Assembly (NCBI GenBank): GCA_026770575.1
Contig: MU657189.1
Location: 59,288 to 86,484 of the forward strand
From: Pelagophyceae sp. CCMP2097
Lineage: Eukaryota; Sar; Pelagophyceae
Reading direction: 5' to 3'
DNA length: 27,197 nucleotides
Shown here in pieces: positions 19,630-24,488 of this stretch (position 1 is the first letter of the stretch; each line of letters opens with the position of its first letter). The position numbers and the translations under genes are program-made. Under the pieces are notes generated by a model. It was not told where the DNA came from, ran no database searches, and worked only from the letters and a program-made list of their open reading frames with translations.

Positions 19630-19639
19630 CGCGGCGTGA
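8032..19639 (+). CDS. DEAD-box-like RNA helicase, about 14 exons with repeat-filled introns
   Basis: Proposed exons: about 8032-8218, 8335-8520, 8764-8841, 9313-9371, 9479-9556, 11919-11980, 12147-12229, 12285-12426, 15481-15652, 15706-15765, 18919-18975, 19045-19131, 19223-19260, 19321-19639. They sum to 1,608 nt, an intact frame of 535 codons plus stop. Superfamily 2 motifs occur in order: Q-like SRLWAQQ, I APTGCGKT, Ia PTREIAQQ, Ib TPNELARL, II DELD (not DEAD), III SAT, IV IVFSCS, V ARGLHFD, VI AGRTAR. Such enzymes unwind or remodel RNA using ATP. The Arg/Ala-rich N-terminus before the helicase core suggests an organelle transit peptide, but no in-frame ATG is visible in the first exon, so the start is unknown. 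The Ala/Pro/Ser C-terminal tail is unusual. Four introns need GC donors; the others are GT-AG. The splice model is inferred from phase and motif continuity. Confidence 0.82.
9011..9243. mobile_element. 233-bp MITE-like inverted-repeat element inside a helicase intron
   Basis: The left arm (9011-9078) begins CCATTCAGGCTCCC. The reverse complement of the right arm (9175-9243) begins CCATTCTGGCTCCC and stays alignable for about 65 bp. It includes the shared block GAAGCAGTCGCCGAAAGGGG (GAAGTGGCCGCAGAAAGGGT on the right). Each arm itself contains small palindromes (GGCTCCCGGGGAGCC). There is no coding capacity and no clear target-site duplication. It sits wholly in the intron between exons 3 and 4 (8842-9312). 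Related arms occur at 13551, 13817, 14245 and 14741. Confidence 0.75.
9256..9312 (+). repeat. Two-copy pyrimidine-rich repeat forming an intron acceptor tract
   Basis: TGCTCTCGCCCCCTC(G/A)CCGCCCT occurs twice in tandem (period about 27 bp). The second copy runs straight into the acceptor CCCAG|GC of helicase exon 4. The repeat thus supplies the polypyrimidine tract of the splice site. Confidence 0.6.
9313..9556 (+). CDS. Helicase exons 4-5: GG-like region and motif Ib
   Basis: Exon 4 (9313-9371) follows CTCCCAG|GC, reads GDEVVSVTTSTIGADVDEVA and ends GCG|GTGCGT. Exon 5 (9479-9556) follows CTGTAG|GAG and reads ERLPAARVVVATPNELARLM, with TPNE at the place of the usual TPGR. Phases agree across the 107-nt intron. 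The end of exon 5 is uncertain. A GT at 9553 has the wrong phase for the next recognised exon, while GC at 9557 fits. The region between motifs Ib and II would then be about six residues shorter than usual, so a small missed exon is possible. Confidence 0.7.
9557..10574. other. Helicase intron 5, left part: no gene; AT-rich and T/G-rich stretches and an N gap
   Basis: The segment starts GC-rich. At about 10165-10255 it becomes AT-rich, with a small hairpin (AAGATTGA ... TCAATCTT, 10169-10213). From about 10270 to 10350 the plus strand is a T/G-rich degenerate array (CTTGGGTTTTGG-like). No exon with helicase features was found. The assembly gap (10475-10542) lies in this segment. Confidence 0.45.
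10475..10542. other. Assembly gap (68 N)
   Basis: A run of 68 undetermined bases directly follows a G homopolymer (10448-10457) and GGGG. The gap lies inside the proposed 2.36-kb intron between helicase exons 5 and 6, so a small exon or more repeat could be hidden here. Confidence 0.99.
10575..11275 (-). repeat. GGGACCGTC-type minisatellite, arm 2, inverted relative to 6955-7700
   Basis: On the plus strand the unit reads GGTCCCTCGGACGGTCGC-like, the reverse complement of the arm-1 unit. The reverse complement of 11085-11165 matches 6960-7045 closely, including GCCGCAGTCGAGGAGACGGC and GGACCCTACACGGGAC. The block is interrupted at about 10960-11085 by non-repeat sequence with a small hairpin element. 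It lies in the helicase intron between exons 5 and 6. Confidence 0.75.
11002..11061. repeat. Short near-palindromic (foldback) element
   Basis: AAAGATCCAACG at the left is matched by CGTTGGATCTTT at the right, with imperfect pairing continuing inward. The whole of about 59 nt can fold as one hairpin. It interrupts the GACGGTC minisatellite and is AT-richer than its surroundings. It may be a very small MITE or a solo inverted repeat. Confidence 0.55.
11276..11918. other. Helicase intron 5, right part: no gene, small dispersed repeats
   Basis: Two similar segments, CGTTTCGGAAGCGCGCCGGC at about 11316 and a diverged copy at about 11438, are about 122 bp apart. A hairpin AAATCTCAAAA ... TTTTGAGATTT (about 11526-11551) is followed by CGCATTCGACACGCGCTGA, an arrangement repeated at 23753-23835. 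At about 11810-11845 there is a partial, inverted copy of the GTCGCCGAAAG block of the MITE family. No exon was found. Confidence 0.45.
11919..12426 (+). CDS. Helicase exons 6-8: motif II (DELD) and motif III (SAT)
   Basis: Exon 6 (11919-11980, after GACAG) reads VLDELDLLMPARKFDGSRFS, where DELD replaces DEAD. Its donor is either 11981 (CAG|GTCAAG) or nine bases upstream, both in the same phase. Exon 7 (12147-12229, after CTCTAG) reads WQERGMHPAEALVKVVAKRA and then TLQVIA. Exon 8 (12285-12426) follows a 55-nt GT-AG intron that splits the glycine codon before SAT, giving VIAGSATLDSGSKKK. The exact phase match through motif III is the best evidence that this is a spliced gene. Exon 8 ends near LLRKEK; a GC donor at 12427 fits the next exon's phase, whereas GTGCGT at 12425 does not. 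Confidence 0.82.
11993..12085 (+). repeat. 15-bp tandem repeat in a 166-nt helicase intron
   Basis: GGCGTTTGCCCAAAC is repeated about five to six times with few changes. It occupies most of the intron 11981-12146, between the exons carrying motif II and motif III. The open frames across it (RLPKR, GVCPN, AFAQT repeats) are not coding. Confidence 0.85.
12427..13114. other. Helicase intron 8, left part: no gene seen
   Basis: This is the first part of the roughly 3-kb intron between exons 8 and 9. From about 12780 to 12990 it carries scattered CACGGGGACCTTG-like units, related to the large block at 17600-18880. One frame near 12660-12720 reads like ENVATVFLSDVALGILY, but it has no family match I recognise and no clear splice sites. 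Confidence 0.4.
13115..13320 (+). repeat. GACGGCC/GGTCCGAGGCGG minisatellite
   Basis: Short degenerate units such as GATCACGGCCA, GAGGCGGTCCGAG and GATGACGGCCC are repeated. The block lies in the helicase intron between exons 8 and 9. It shares the GACGG core with other blocks in the window but has its own local consensus. Confidence 0.6.
13551..13634 (+). mobile_element. Solo arm of the CCATTCAGGCTCC inverted-repeat family
   Basis: The segment starts CCATTCAGGCTCC and continues through GTGGTCGCCGAAAGGGGTGC to TTTCAGAGTCCATTGGAC. It matches the left arm of the 9011-9243 element and, beyond it, the 14245-14335 segment. No matching right arm lies before the minisatellite that begins at 13635, so it looks truncated or invaded by that repeat. 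Confidence 0.6.
13635..13815 (+). repeat. CGGCCCCTCGAAA minisatellite
   Basis: Units of about 12-13 bp, CGGCCCCTCGAAA and variants, are repeated between a solo MITE arm and the nested foldback complex. The same family reappears at 14755-15040 on the other side of that complex. The complex may therefore have inserted into one continuous array. Confidence 0.65.
13981..14184. repeat. Tandem triplicate plus inverted copy, long hairpin
   Basis: TATCGACCGGAAAGTGTGCG and the following GAGGCCGAGCTCGAGGGAGG are repeated three times in tandem (period about 43 bp) at 13987-14110. A G/C-rich spacer follows, then an inverted copy: CCTCCCTCGAGCCAGGCCTC, then CACACTTTCCGGTCGATA. The plus strand can therefore form a strong hairpin of about 40 bp. 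Confidence 0.8.
14194..14473. mobile_element. 280-bp inverted-repeat element nested in the larger foldback
   Basis: The left end GGATGTTCGCCCAAA is matched by TTTGGGCGAATGTCC at the right end. The arms stay alignable for about 110 bp through AAAACGGCTGATCTCATTTG and the shared CCTGGGGAAGCGGTCGCGAA block of the MITE family. Only a short loop separates them. The arrangement suggests insertion of one family member into another. Confidence 0.7.
14480..14600. repeat. Second hairpin module, diverged relative of 13981-14184
   Basis: ATCGTACGAGGCCGAGCTTG and a following GAGAGAGGTCTTACGGC pair with GCCGTCGTAAGACCTCCCTC and AAGCTGGGCCTCCTACGAT. The inner half, GAGGCCGAGCTTGAG, is clearly related to the GAGGCCGAGCTCGAG of the first hairpin. 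Both loops contain CCCCCCATGTG. These are two diverged copies of one foldback unit. Confidence 0.75.
14755..15040 (+). repeat. CGAGACGGCCCCT minisatellite
   Basis: Units of about 12-13 bp (CTCGAGACGGCCCCT, CTCGAAACGGC and variants) continue the array seen at 13635-13815. Open frames with ETAPRRP or RRPLETA repeats result. No coding evidence. Confidence 0.7.
15041..15480. other. Helicase intron 8, right part: no gene seen
   Basis: GC-rich, weakly repetitive sequence ends in a small tandem repeat of AAATCTCAACGGC (about 15430-15480, three copies). The last copy of that repeat forms the acceptor GGCAG|G of helicase exon 9. Confidence 0.5.
15481..15765 (+). CDS. Helicase exons 9-10: start of the second RecA-like domain, motif IV
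   Basis: Exon 9 (15481-15652) reads IVPKRIAHFCQTLKKDCHPE and later TALKPRTAIVFSCSALPIK, where IVFSCS is motif IV. A 53-nt intron (15653 GTCTGC to CCTAG 15705) leads to exon 10 (15706-15765), VDALKPVGAVELGDVLWPDA, which ends at GCC|GTGCGT. Both junctions are phase 0. Exon 9 starts in phase 2, which fits a GC donor at 12427 and would give EKVIVPKRIAHF across the junction. The intron after exon 10 is about 3.15 kb. Confidence 0.82.
15766..16189. other. Helicase intron 10, left part: no gene seen
   Basis: GC-rich sequence with no recognisable exon. Long open frames on both strands show no family features. They merge into the repeats that start at about 16190. Confidence 0.4.
16190..17260 (+). 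repeat. Degenerate GGAGACGGCC / CGACGGCCCCTCG minisatellite
   Basis: Loose units such as CCCCGGAGACGGCCACTCGG, CGACGGCCCCTCG and GGACGGTCCCTGGACGG recur throughout, more degenerate than the other blocks. The region lies in the intron between helicase exons 10 and 11. The open frame at 15038-16876 runs across exons, introns and this repeat and is not a real gene. Confidence 0.55.
17600..18880 (+). repeat. GGGACCTTGCCACG minisatellite, about 1.3 kb
   Basis: The dominant unit is GGGACCTTGCCACGG or GGGACCTTGTCACGG, about 15-17 bp, repeated dozens of times with substitutions and unit-length changes. Outlying units occur at 12780-12990 in another intron of the same gene. The block ends about 40 bp before helicase exon 11. 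Confidence 0.8.
18919..19639 (+). CDS. Helicase exons 11-14: motifs V and VI, C-terminus with Ala-rich tail
   Basis: Exon 11 (18919-18975, after CGCTAG) reads AAKLRAATAAKPVIVVADQ. A GC donor (CAG|GCGCGT) and an AAATAG acceptor with a good pyrimidine tract join it to exon 12 (19045-19131), AVARGLHFDDLECVFIVGRP (motif V). Exon 12 ends HM|GTGCGT. Exon 13 (19223-19260, after GCCTAG) begins AGRTAR (motif VI) and ends GC|GTGCGT. Its 60-nt intron is also open in frame, so retention would add 20 residues. Exon 14 (19321-19639) reads EPTVITLAPTKDVAWLKMAV and ends in AAAAPS repeats, with TGA at 19637. Confidence 0.85.
19188..19212 (+). repeat. 12-bp repeat GGCATCTTGT in a 91-nt helicase intron
   Basis: CTTGTGGCATCTTGTGGCAT, followed by CTTGTGGTAT, gives about three tandem copies within the intron between exons 12 and 13 (19132-19222). 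It shows again that even short introns of this gene carry tandem repeats. Confidence 0.6.
19451..19575 (+). repeat. 18-bp coding repeat (AAAAPS) in the helicase tail
   Basis: GCCGCCGCCGCCCCAAGC is repeated about six times and encodes AAAAPS in the helicase frame. A further (GCC)n stretch follows after a DLETRI break. Other frames read PPPPQA or RRRPKR and are not used. Confidence 0.85.
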
Positions 19640-20074
19640 GCGCCCGGCGCCTCTGCGGGCGCCGACGGCCAGAAACGAGGCCCAGGCGGCGAACGCTCGA
19701 AGGCGGCGGGCCGGTGAGGCTCTCGAGGCCCGCGGCCGATGACTCGGCTCTAAGGGTAAATACTTGCTTTGTTCACTTGCACGCGCGCTCGCTGCCTGCG
19801 CAGGGCCTTGAGCGGGCCAGAGACGCGCGGGCATGGGTTTATGAAAGGGCACACAGGGACCCCCGTGTTTTCCTTGGGCTGGACGGGGGGGTAGCTTACG
19901 CGACGCGTGTCGTGGACGAGCAGGGCGCGGACGAGCAGAGTCAGACAAGGAGCCACAGAGACCGAACCGTGACGGTTTCCAAGGGCAAAGGACTTCGCGC
20001 TCCGAGTAAGCGCACCTAGGCGTGGCGTAGAGACGACGAGCACGGTCCTATAGACGGGCGCGCTCTGCGTGGAC
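19640..20074. other. Helicase 3' flank, no gene seen, with one dispersed repeat
   Basis: The region after the helicase stop includes its probable 3' UTR. At about 19895-19975 lies a roughly 75-bp segment (including GACGCGTGTCGTGGACGAGC) that recurs in inverted orientation at about 22262-22335 and in diverged direct form at about 20200-20260. Open frames here share a peptide across copies only because the DNA is repeated. Confidence 0.5.
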
Positions 20075-20095
20075 GGGGGGGGGGGGGGGGGGGCG

Positions 20096-20158
<63 letters not shown>
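20075..20158 (+). repeat. G homopolymer, interrupted once
   Basis: Nineteen Gs (20075-20093), then CGC, then about 62 uninterrupted Gs (20097-20158). A tract this long may form G-quadruplexes and is prone to assembly error, so its true length is uncertain. Confidence 0.95.
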
Positions 20159-20162
<4 letters not shown>

Positions 20163-20419
20163 CTCGGATGGACCGCCGGGGGGGGGAGGATATTCACGTA
20201 TCGACGCTTGTCGTGGACGAGCCTGAGCGGAGCAGGGCGGGGCAGAGCAAGGCGTCGACGAGCAGTGATAAGGAGTCCTCCTTATGTTTCCGTAGAAAAG
20301 AGACGCCGAGTATTTTTGGCGGAGGGATCGGGGGTGAAACCCACTCCCGGAAACCCGCGTCGCCTATGTGCGGAAAACCCGAACCGTCCGCCGAGGATTC
20401 TGTCCCATTGACCTCGATG
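20159..20419. other. Short unique stretch between the G tract and the next minisatellite
   Basis: It contains a diverged copy of the CTTGTCGTGGACGAGC repeat (about 20208-20260) and otherwise no recognisable gene or RNA. Confidence 0.4.
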
Positions 20420-20860
20420 CGGCCATGGAGACGGCCCCGGAGACGGTCCCGGAGACGGCCCCGAAGACGGTACCTCGACAGCCACGGAGACGGTCCTATG
20501 CGGCCCCTCGACGGTCCTATGCGGCCCCTCGACGGCCCCGTCGACGGTCTGTCGACGGTCCCTTCGATGCCCCCGTGCGGCCCCTCGACGGCCTCCTACA
20601 CCCTCCCTCGTCCGACGGGGGCCGGAGATGGCCCGTAGACGGTCCGATGCAGACGGTCCCATATGACCCCTCAGCAGTCTTAGAGGGACCCTCTACGGTC
20701 CTACCTGCCCCTACGGTTCTCGACGGACCCTTTACCGGTCCTATGGAACTCACACGGTTCGACGGCGGTGGAGGCGCCCCTCTTCGGGCCAGACAAAGCA
20801 CCGATGCGCCCTCTTGACGGTCCGGAGACGCCCCCGGAGACAGGCCCCGGAGACGGTCCG
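20420..20860 (+). repeat. GGAGACGGTCCCGGAGACGG / CGACGGTCCTATGCGGCCCCT minisatellite
   Basis: A first part has GGAGACGGTCC/CCGGAGACGGCC units. It is followed by TATGCGGCCCCTCGACGGTC units, two of them nearly identical at about 20498-20540. The block lies in the intergenic region between the convergent helicase and GTPase genes. Confidence 0.65.
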
Positions 20861-21004
20861 AAGTCGTGCACGTCGGCTATCGATCCTTGAAGTGTTGATG
20901 CTGTGCAGTCGGCGGTCGCATCCAACGTGCCGCGCGAGGTCGGGTTGGCCAGCAGCTCGCGGAACGTACAGGGCCTCCCGTAGGGGGTAAGCGGGCTGAA
21001 GGGC

Positions 21005-21215
21005 GCCTACTGGAGGGCGCCTACTGAAGACAGCTCAGTCGCCTAAGGCGTCTCAGCCGCCGGAGTCGGCTTAGCCACCGAAGACGGCTCAGCCGCAAGA
21101 GGCGGCGTAGCCGCTTAAGGCAGCTCAGTCGCCGGAGGCAGCGTAGCCGCCGAAGGCGGCTCAGCTTCTTCCAGCGGCGAAGCCGCCAGAGGCGGCGCAG
21201 CCGCCGAAGGCGGCC
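21005..21215 (-). repeat. GCCGCCGAAGGCGGCTCA minisatellite
   Basis: Degenerate units of about 9-18 bp (GCCTAAGGCGTCTCAGCCGC, CGAAGGCGGCTCAGC) contain small internal palindromes of the GCCGC..GCGGC type. Minus-strand translations give RRLRRLRRL-like strings, which reflect the repeat and not a protein. Confidence 0.65.
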
Positions 21216-21830
21216 TTTCTTCCTCCTTTGACGATAACTCCTGTGGCGGCACTGCCTCCTCTTGCGGCGCACTCTTTGGATGCGTCGTATCCTCCGTTTG
21301 CGGCGAAGTCAGTTTCGTTTTCAATTTTTGACGTCTCAGTATCACATGAGGTTGCTTATAGTTTCCTCACCCCTCTGCAAGCGTCGTTTCCTTTTGTGCC
21401 CATCTCTTCGTAAGTCTCATGCGCCTTAAGGGCATTTATATCACACCTATAGCTGACGTGTGAAGACCTACAAGTCCGTCCGTATCGCGCACGTGTTTTT
21501 AATATCGTGTTTGCTTCTTCTCAATCGACACATCTTCAACGAGCAAACGCACCCGATCGTCGTACTCTACGTCCTTGACCTCGAGCGAGCCTTTAGGCCT
21601 GAAAACGCACGTTTTAGACGCTTCTCAGCGTTTTCTTTCTTATCACCTAGGAATTTCCTATGCAAGCTGATGAGTGTTTGTGCCGTCAAACACTTCCTGA
21701 GCACCGTCCTTCTGCAGTGCGCCGCGTCTCGACATGTGTTAAACAATCGCCGAAAATTAACTCAGAAAACCGATTATCGCTAAAATGACCTTTTTAAAAA
21801 ACTGTAGCCCTTCAGCCCGCTTACAATATT
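21216..21830. other. Intergenic, lower GC, no gene supported
   Basis: This is one of the few non-repetitive, less GC-rich stretches. An open frame at 21460-21783 (plus) starts at GTG, has no ATG near its start, and shows no family features apart from a hydrophobic stretch. GAAAACGCACG at about 21600 is shared with 11600. No RNA gene is recognisable. Confidence 0.4.
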
Positions 21831-22261
21831 GTACCCCCTACGGGGGCCCTTGTGCGTAAAATCCGAAGACCAGCGCCGCGGACACGGCGAGGCGCGGCCG
21901 CGTCCTCAACGGGCGCGAACGCAGCGTCGACGCGCGCGACGAGCGGCGCGCCGAGGGCTCCGAGAACACCTGCTATGCGCGCGCCTCGGCCTGAGGACAC
22001 GCCGCGCCGGCGGCGGCATCGGTACCGGGCACGTGTTCAACACTGTCGAATTAGATTATCACCGGCAATAGGGGTCGCCGGGCTTCGGGGCTGGTGGATA
22101 CTGGAATGTCGGCACGGGATATCCGGATGGTGCGTTGTTGCTGGCGCGTGTACTGGAACGAGTGGGCAGTGGCCGAAGGGTAGCTCCGACGGGTCGTGCC
22201 CACCGTGATTGTCGAAGCCCCCCTCTTCGATCAAGTGGTTTCTTACCCCATCCCGTCGAGT
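21831..22261. other. Intergenic GC-rich stretch beginning with a palindrome shared with the left edge
   Basis: ACCCCCTACGGGGGCCC at about 21834 matches the segment at about 277-295, including flanking bases (GTACCCCCTACGGGGGCCC). The rest has no supported gene; open frames are GC-driven. Confidence 0.4.
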
Positions 22262-22335
22262 TGATCTCTGTGGCTCCTTGTCTGACTGTGCTCGTCCACG
22301 CCCTGCTCGTCCACGACACGCGTCGCGTAAGCCAC
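22262..22335 (-). repeat. Inverted copy of the dispersed 19895-19975 repeat
   Basis: CTCTGTGGCTCCTTGTCTGA through GCTCGTCCACGACACGCGTC is the near-complement of the segment at about 19895-19975. The two copies lie about 2.4 kb apart in opposite orientation, flanking the G tract and two minisatellites. Confidence 0.7.
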
Positions 22336-22418
22336 CCTCCCTTCGACTGGCGGCGTCCGTTGGACTCCGCCATCCGTTGTGGCCTCGTCGCTCCGCTCCT
22401 CGGGGAAAGTATTTACAA

Positions 22419-22645
22419 ATGTGACGCTGGCTTTGAAGGGTTCGCTGCGCTCTCTGATGAGCTTCACTCGCCCGCCGAGTCACGCCGCTTGGAAACGTGT
22501 CAGGTCCCGGACTCTCGCGGCCCTATCACTTCAAAAATGTGGCGCCTGCTTTGAAGGGTTCGCTGCGCTCTCTGATGAGCTTCGCTCGCCCGCCGAGTCA
22601 CGCCGCTTGGAAACATGCCAGACCCCGGACTCTCGCGGGCGCCGT
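22419..22645 (+). repeat. Tandem duplication, period about 119 bp
   Basis: Two nearly identical copies contain CTTTGAAGGGTTCGCTGCGC, GCCCGCCGAGTCACGCCGCT and CCCGGACTCTCGCGG. They differ at a few positions (for example ACTCGCC versus GCTCGCC). A further downstream pair, GAGGAGA(A/C)CCCCCGGACCCCC at about 22645 and 22780, belongs to the same area. The shared open frames are repeat-derived. Confidence 0.8.
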
Positions 22646-22889
22646 GAGGAGAACCCCCGGACCCCCCCTTTTAAAAACTTCTTACCCGCTTTCAAATCGT
22701 CGGCTTGCTCGTATCGGCTCGGCCGGCGAGGCGCGCCGCTAGGGAGCGCGTGGGCGCCGGACTGTCGCGGGTGCCGGGAGGAGACCCCCCGGACCCCCTC
22801 TCAAGGAAAATTAAGCGGGTTCGAGCCTCGACAGGTTTCTGTGATTAACAACCATCGGCTCCCTACGGGAGCCTGAGGTTCGTATTTAA

Positions 22890-23150
22890 CCCTCCGGCCG
22901 GAGGCCTCCGGCCGGCCGCCTCCGTCCGTCGACCTCCGGACGGCCGCCTGCGGACGCCGACCTCCGGCCGGCGACCTCCGGCCGGTGTCCTCCGGCCGGC
23001 GGCATCGGCCGGCGACCTCCGGCCGGCGACTTCCGGTCGGCAACCTCCGGCCGGCGACTTCCGGCCGGCAACCTCCGGCCAGCGACCTCCGGCCGGCGAC
23101 CTCCAGCTGGCGACCTCCGGCCGGCGGCCTCCGGCCGGCGACCTGGCTGG
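22890..23150 (+). repeat. CCGGCCGGCGACCT minisatellite
   Basis: Units of 14 bp (CTCCGGCCGGCGAC and variants) are repeated about 18 times. Each unit contains the palindrome CCGGCCGG, so many overlapping hairpins are possible. Confidence 0.85.
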
Positions 23151-23159
23151 CTGCGGTGA

Positions 23160-23610
23160 GTATTGCGACAGCCGCGCGAACGATGGCCGCCGCGCGGGCG
23201 ACGACGCGCGCGCTAACGACGCCCCTTGGCGCTCGTGCGACGGCGCCCGCTGCGCGGCTGCGGCGGCGGCGCGGGCCGGCGTGTCGCGGTCCCGGGGCGC
23301 CGACAGCTGACCTCGACGGTGGCCTTGCCGAGTCCAGCGACAGGCGCGCGGGCGACGGTCGCAGTTCGGCAACGTCGCACGCTCGTGCGATGCCGTCCGA
23401 CGCGCGGGCGACGGCGCCCACTGCTCACGGTGGTTTCGCCGAGTCCAACGACAGCCGCGCGGGCGACGGCCGTCGCACGATCGACTGCGCGCGCTCGGGC
23501 GACGCCGCTTGGCGCGCGGGCGACGGCGCTCGCTGCGCGGCTTCGGCGGCGGCGCGGGCCTGCGCCTCGCGGTCCCGGGGTGTCGCGGTCCCTGGGCGCC
23601 GACAACGGTC
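23160..23610 (+). repeat. GCGCGGGCGACGG-rich block with a long tandem duplication
   Basis: Short CGCGCGGGCGACGGC units recur. On top of them, a segment with TTGGCGCTCGTGCGACGGCG at about 23226 is repeated with changes at about 23509 (period about 283 bp), including the following CGGCGGCGGCGCGGGCC and GTCGCGGTCCC. The TTCGCCGAGTCCAACGACAG part is also duplicated (about 23324 and 23428). Confidence 0.65.
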
Positions 23611-24488
23611 GGCGGGCTGGCTTTGACGAATCGCCGCTCACGCGCATCGAGGCCGGCGCGCGCGCTCCGTTGTCCCTTGTAACGCCGTCGTCGTTCGAAA
23701 ATTTTTGCAATCACCTGCAAATCAATGCAATTATTCAATGAAATTTTCTGTAAAGCAACGAAATTATTTAAAATCTTAAAAATTGACTTTTTTAGATTTT
23801 AAACGTTGCTTACCGCATTCGACGCGCGCTGACGAGGCGAGGGGGGCGTCACGGGGCCCCAAACAGCTCTGGCCCCGTTTTTACCTCTCAATAAGGGATT
23901 TACAAGATTTGAGTAGGTCCTAAAAATGATTTATTGAGATATTCGCGGCTTTAGTGTGTGGTTAAGGAAACCCCAATTTCCGACCCGAGCGCCGTGTTGT
24001 GTGTTCGACGAACCTGGCTCTATTTTTGTCAATCGGGCCGCTATGGAGACCAGCGCCGCTTCCTTGGCACGGGGCTGGGTAGGCGACGCTCCCGTGAAAT
24101 CGCTAGACTCGCTGGCCTCGCGCAGGCCGCGAACCGCGCGACAGCGCGAAAACGCAAGCCAGCCCCGGCAGTATTACGGCGGGCCGAGTGCCCCCGCGAC
24201 CGAGTCGAGGGCCGCTCGGAATATGGCCATCGCATGCGCACCAACTCCAAGAGCGCACGCCGTTGCCGAGATGCCGGCCCCAGGGTCTTGGATGACCCGA
24301 GGCAAAAAGCGACCAAGCCGGAGAGGGGCCTTGGAGAGAGACCGGCCAAGAGGCCTCTCGAGGGCCCGTCCGGAGGACTCTTGGGGGAATGGCACGGACT
24401 CGAGTGCGCGCACTGCCAGAGTGGAGGCCACGTGAGGTACAACCCAGAACCGGAGAGGTTGGAGACAAGTGTGTTCCTTACGAGCTGG
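23611..24488. other. Intergenic AT-rich hairpin and 3' flank of the GTPase gene
   Basis: From 23690 to 23960 the sequence is AT-rich. It contains a long hairpin (AAGCAACG at 23753 with CGTTGCTT at 23804; inner arms AAAATCT/AGATTTT), then ACCGCATTCGACGCGCGCTG. The rest up to 24488 is the likely 3' UTR/flank of the minus-strand GTPase gene. No further gene is supported. Confidence 0.45.

Noticed and set aside
8032..19639. The idea that the helicase is a fragmented pseudogene
   Set aside because: All motifs are intact, there are no internal stops within the proposed exons, splice phases agree, and the total is an exact open frame.
21460..21783. Possible small hydrophobic protein, plus strand
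   Set aside because: It begins at GTG with no ATG near the start, has no recognisable family, and its leading hydrophobic stretch is not enough evidence.
22243..22554. Apparent conserved peptide shared by open frames near 19900 and 22300
   Set aside because: The similarity comes from an inverted DNA repeat that extends without regard to frame. It is not a conserved gene.
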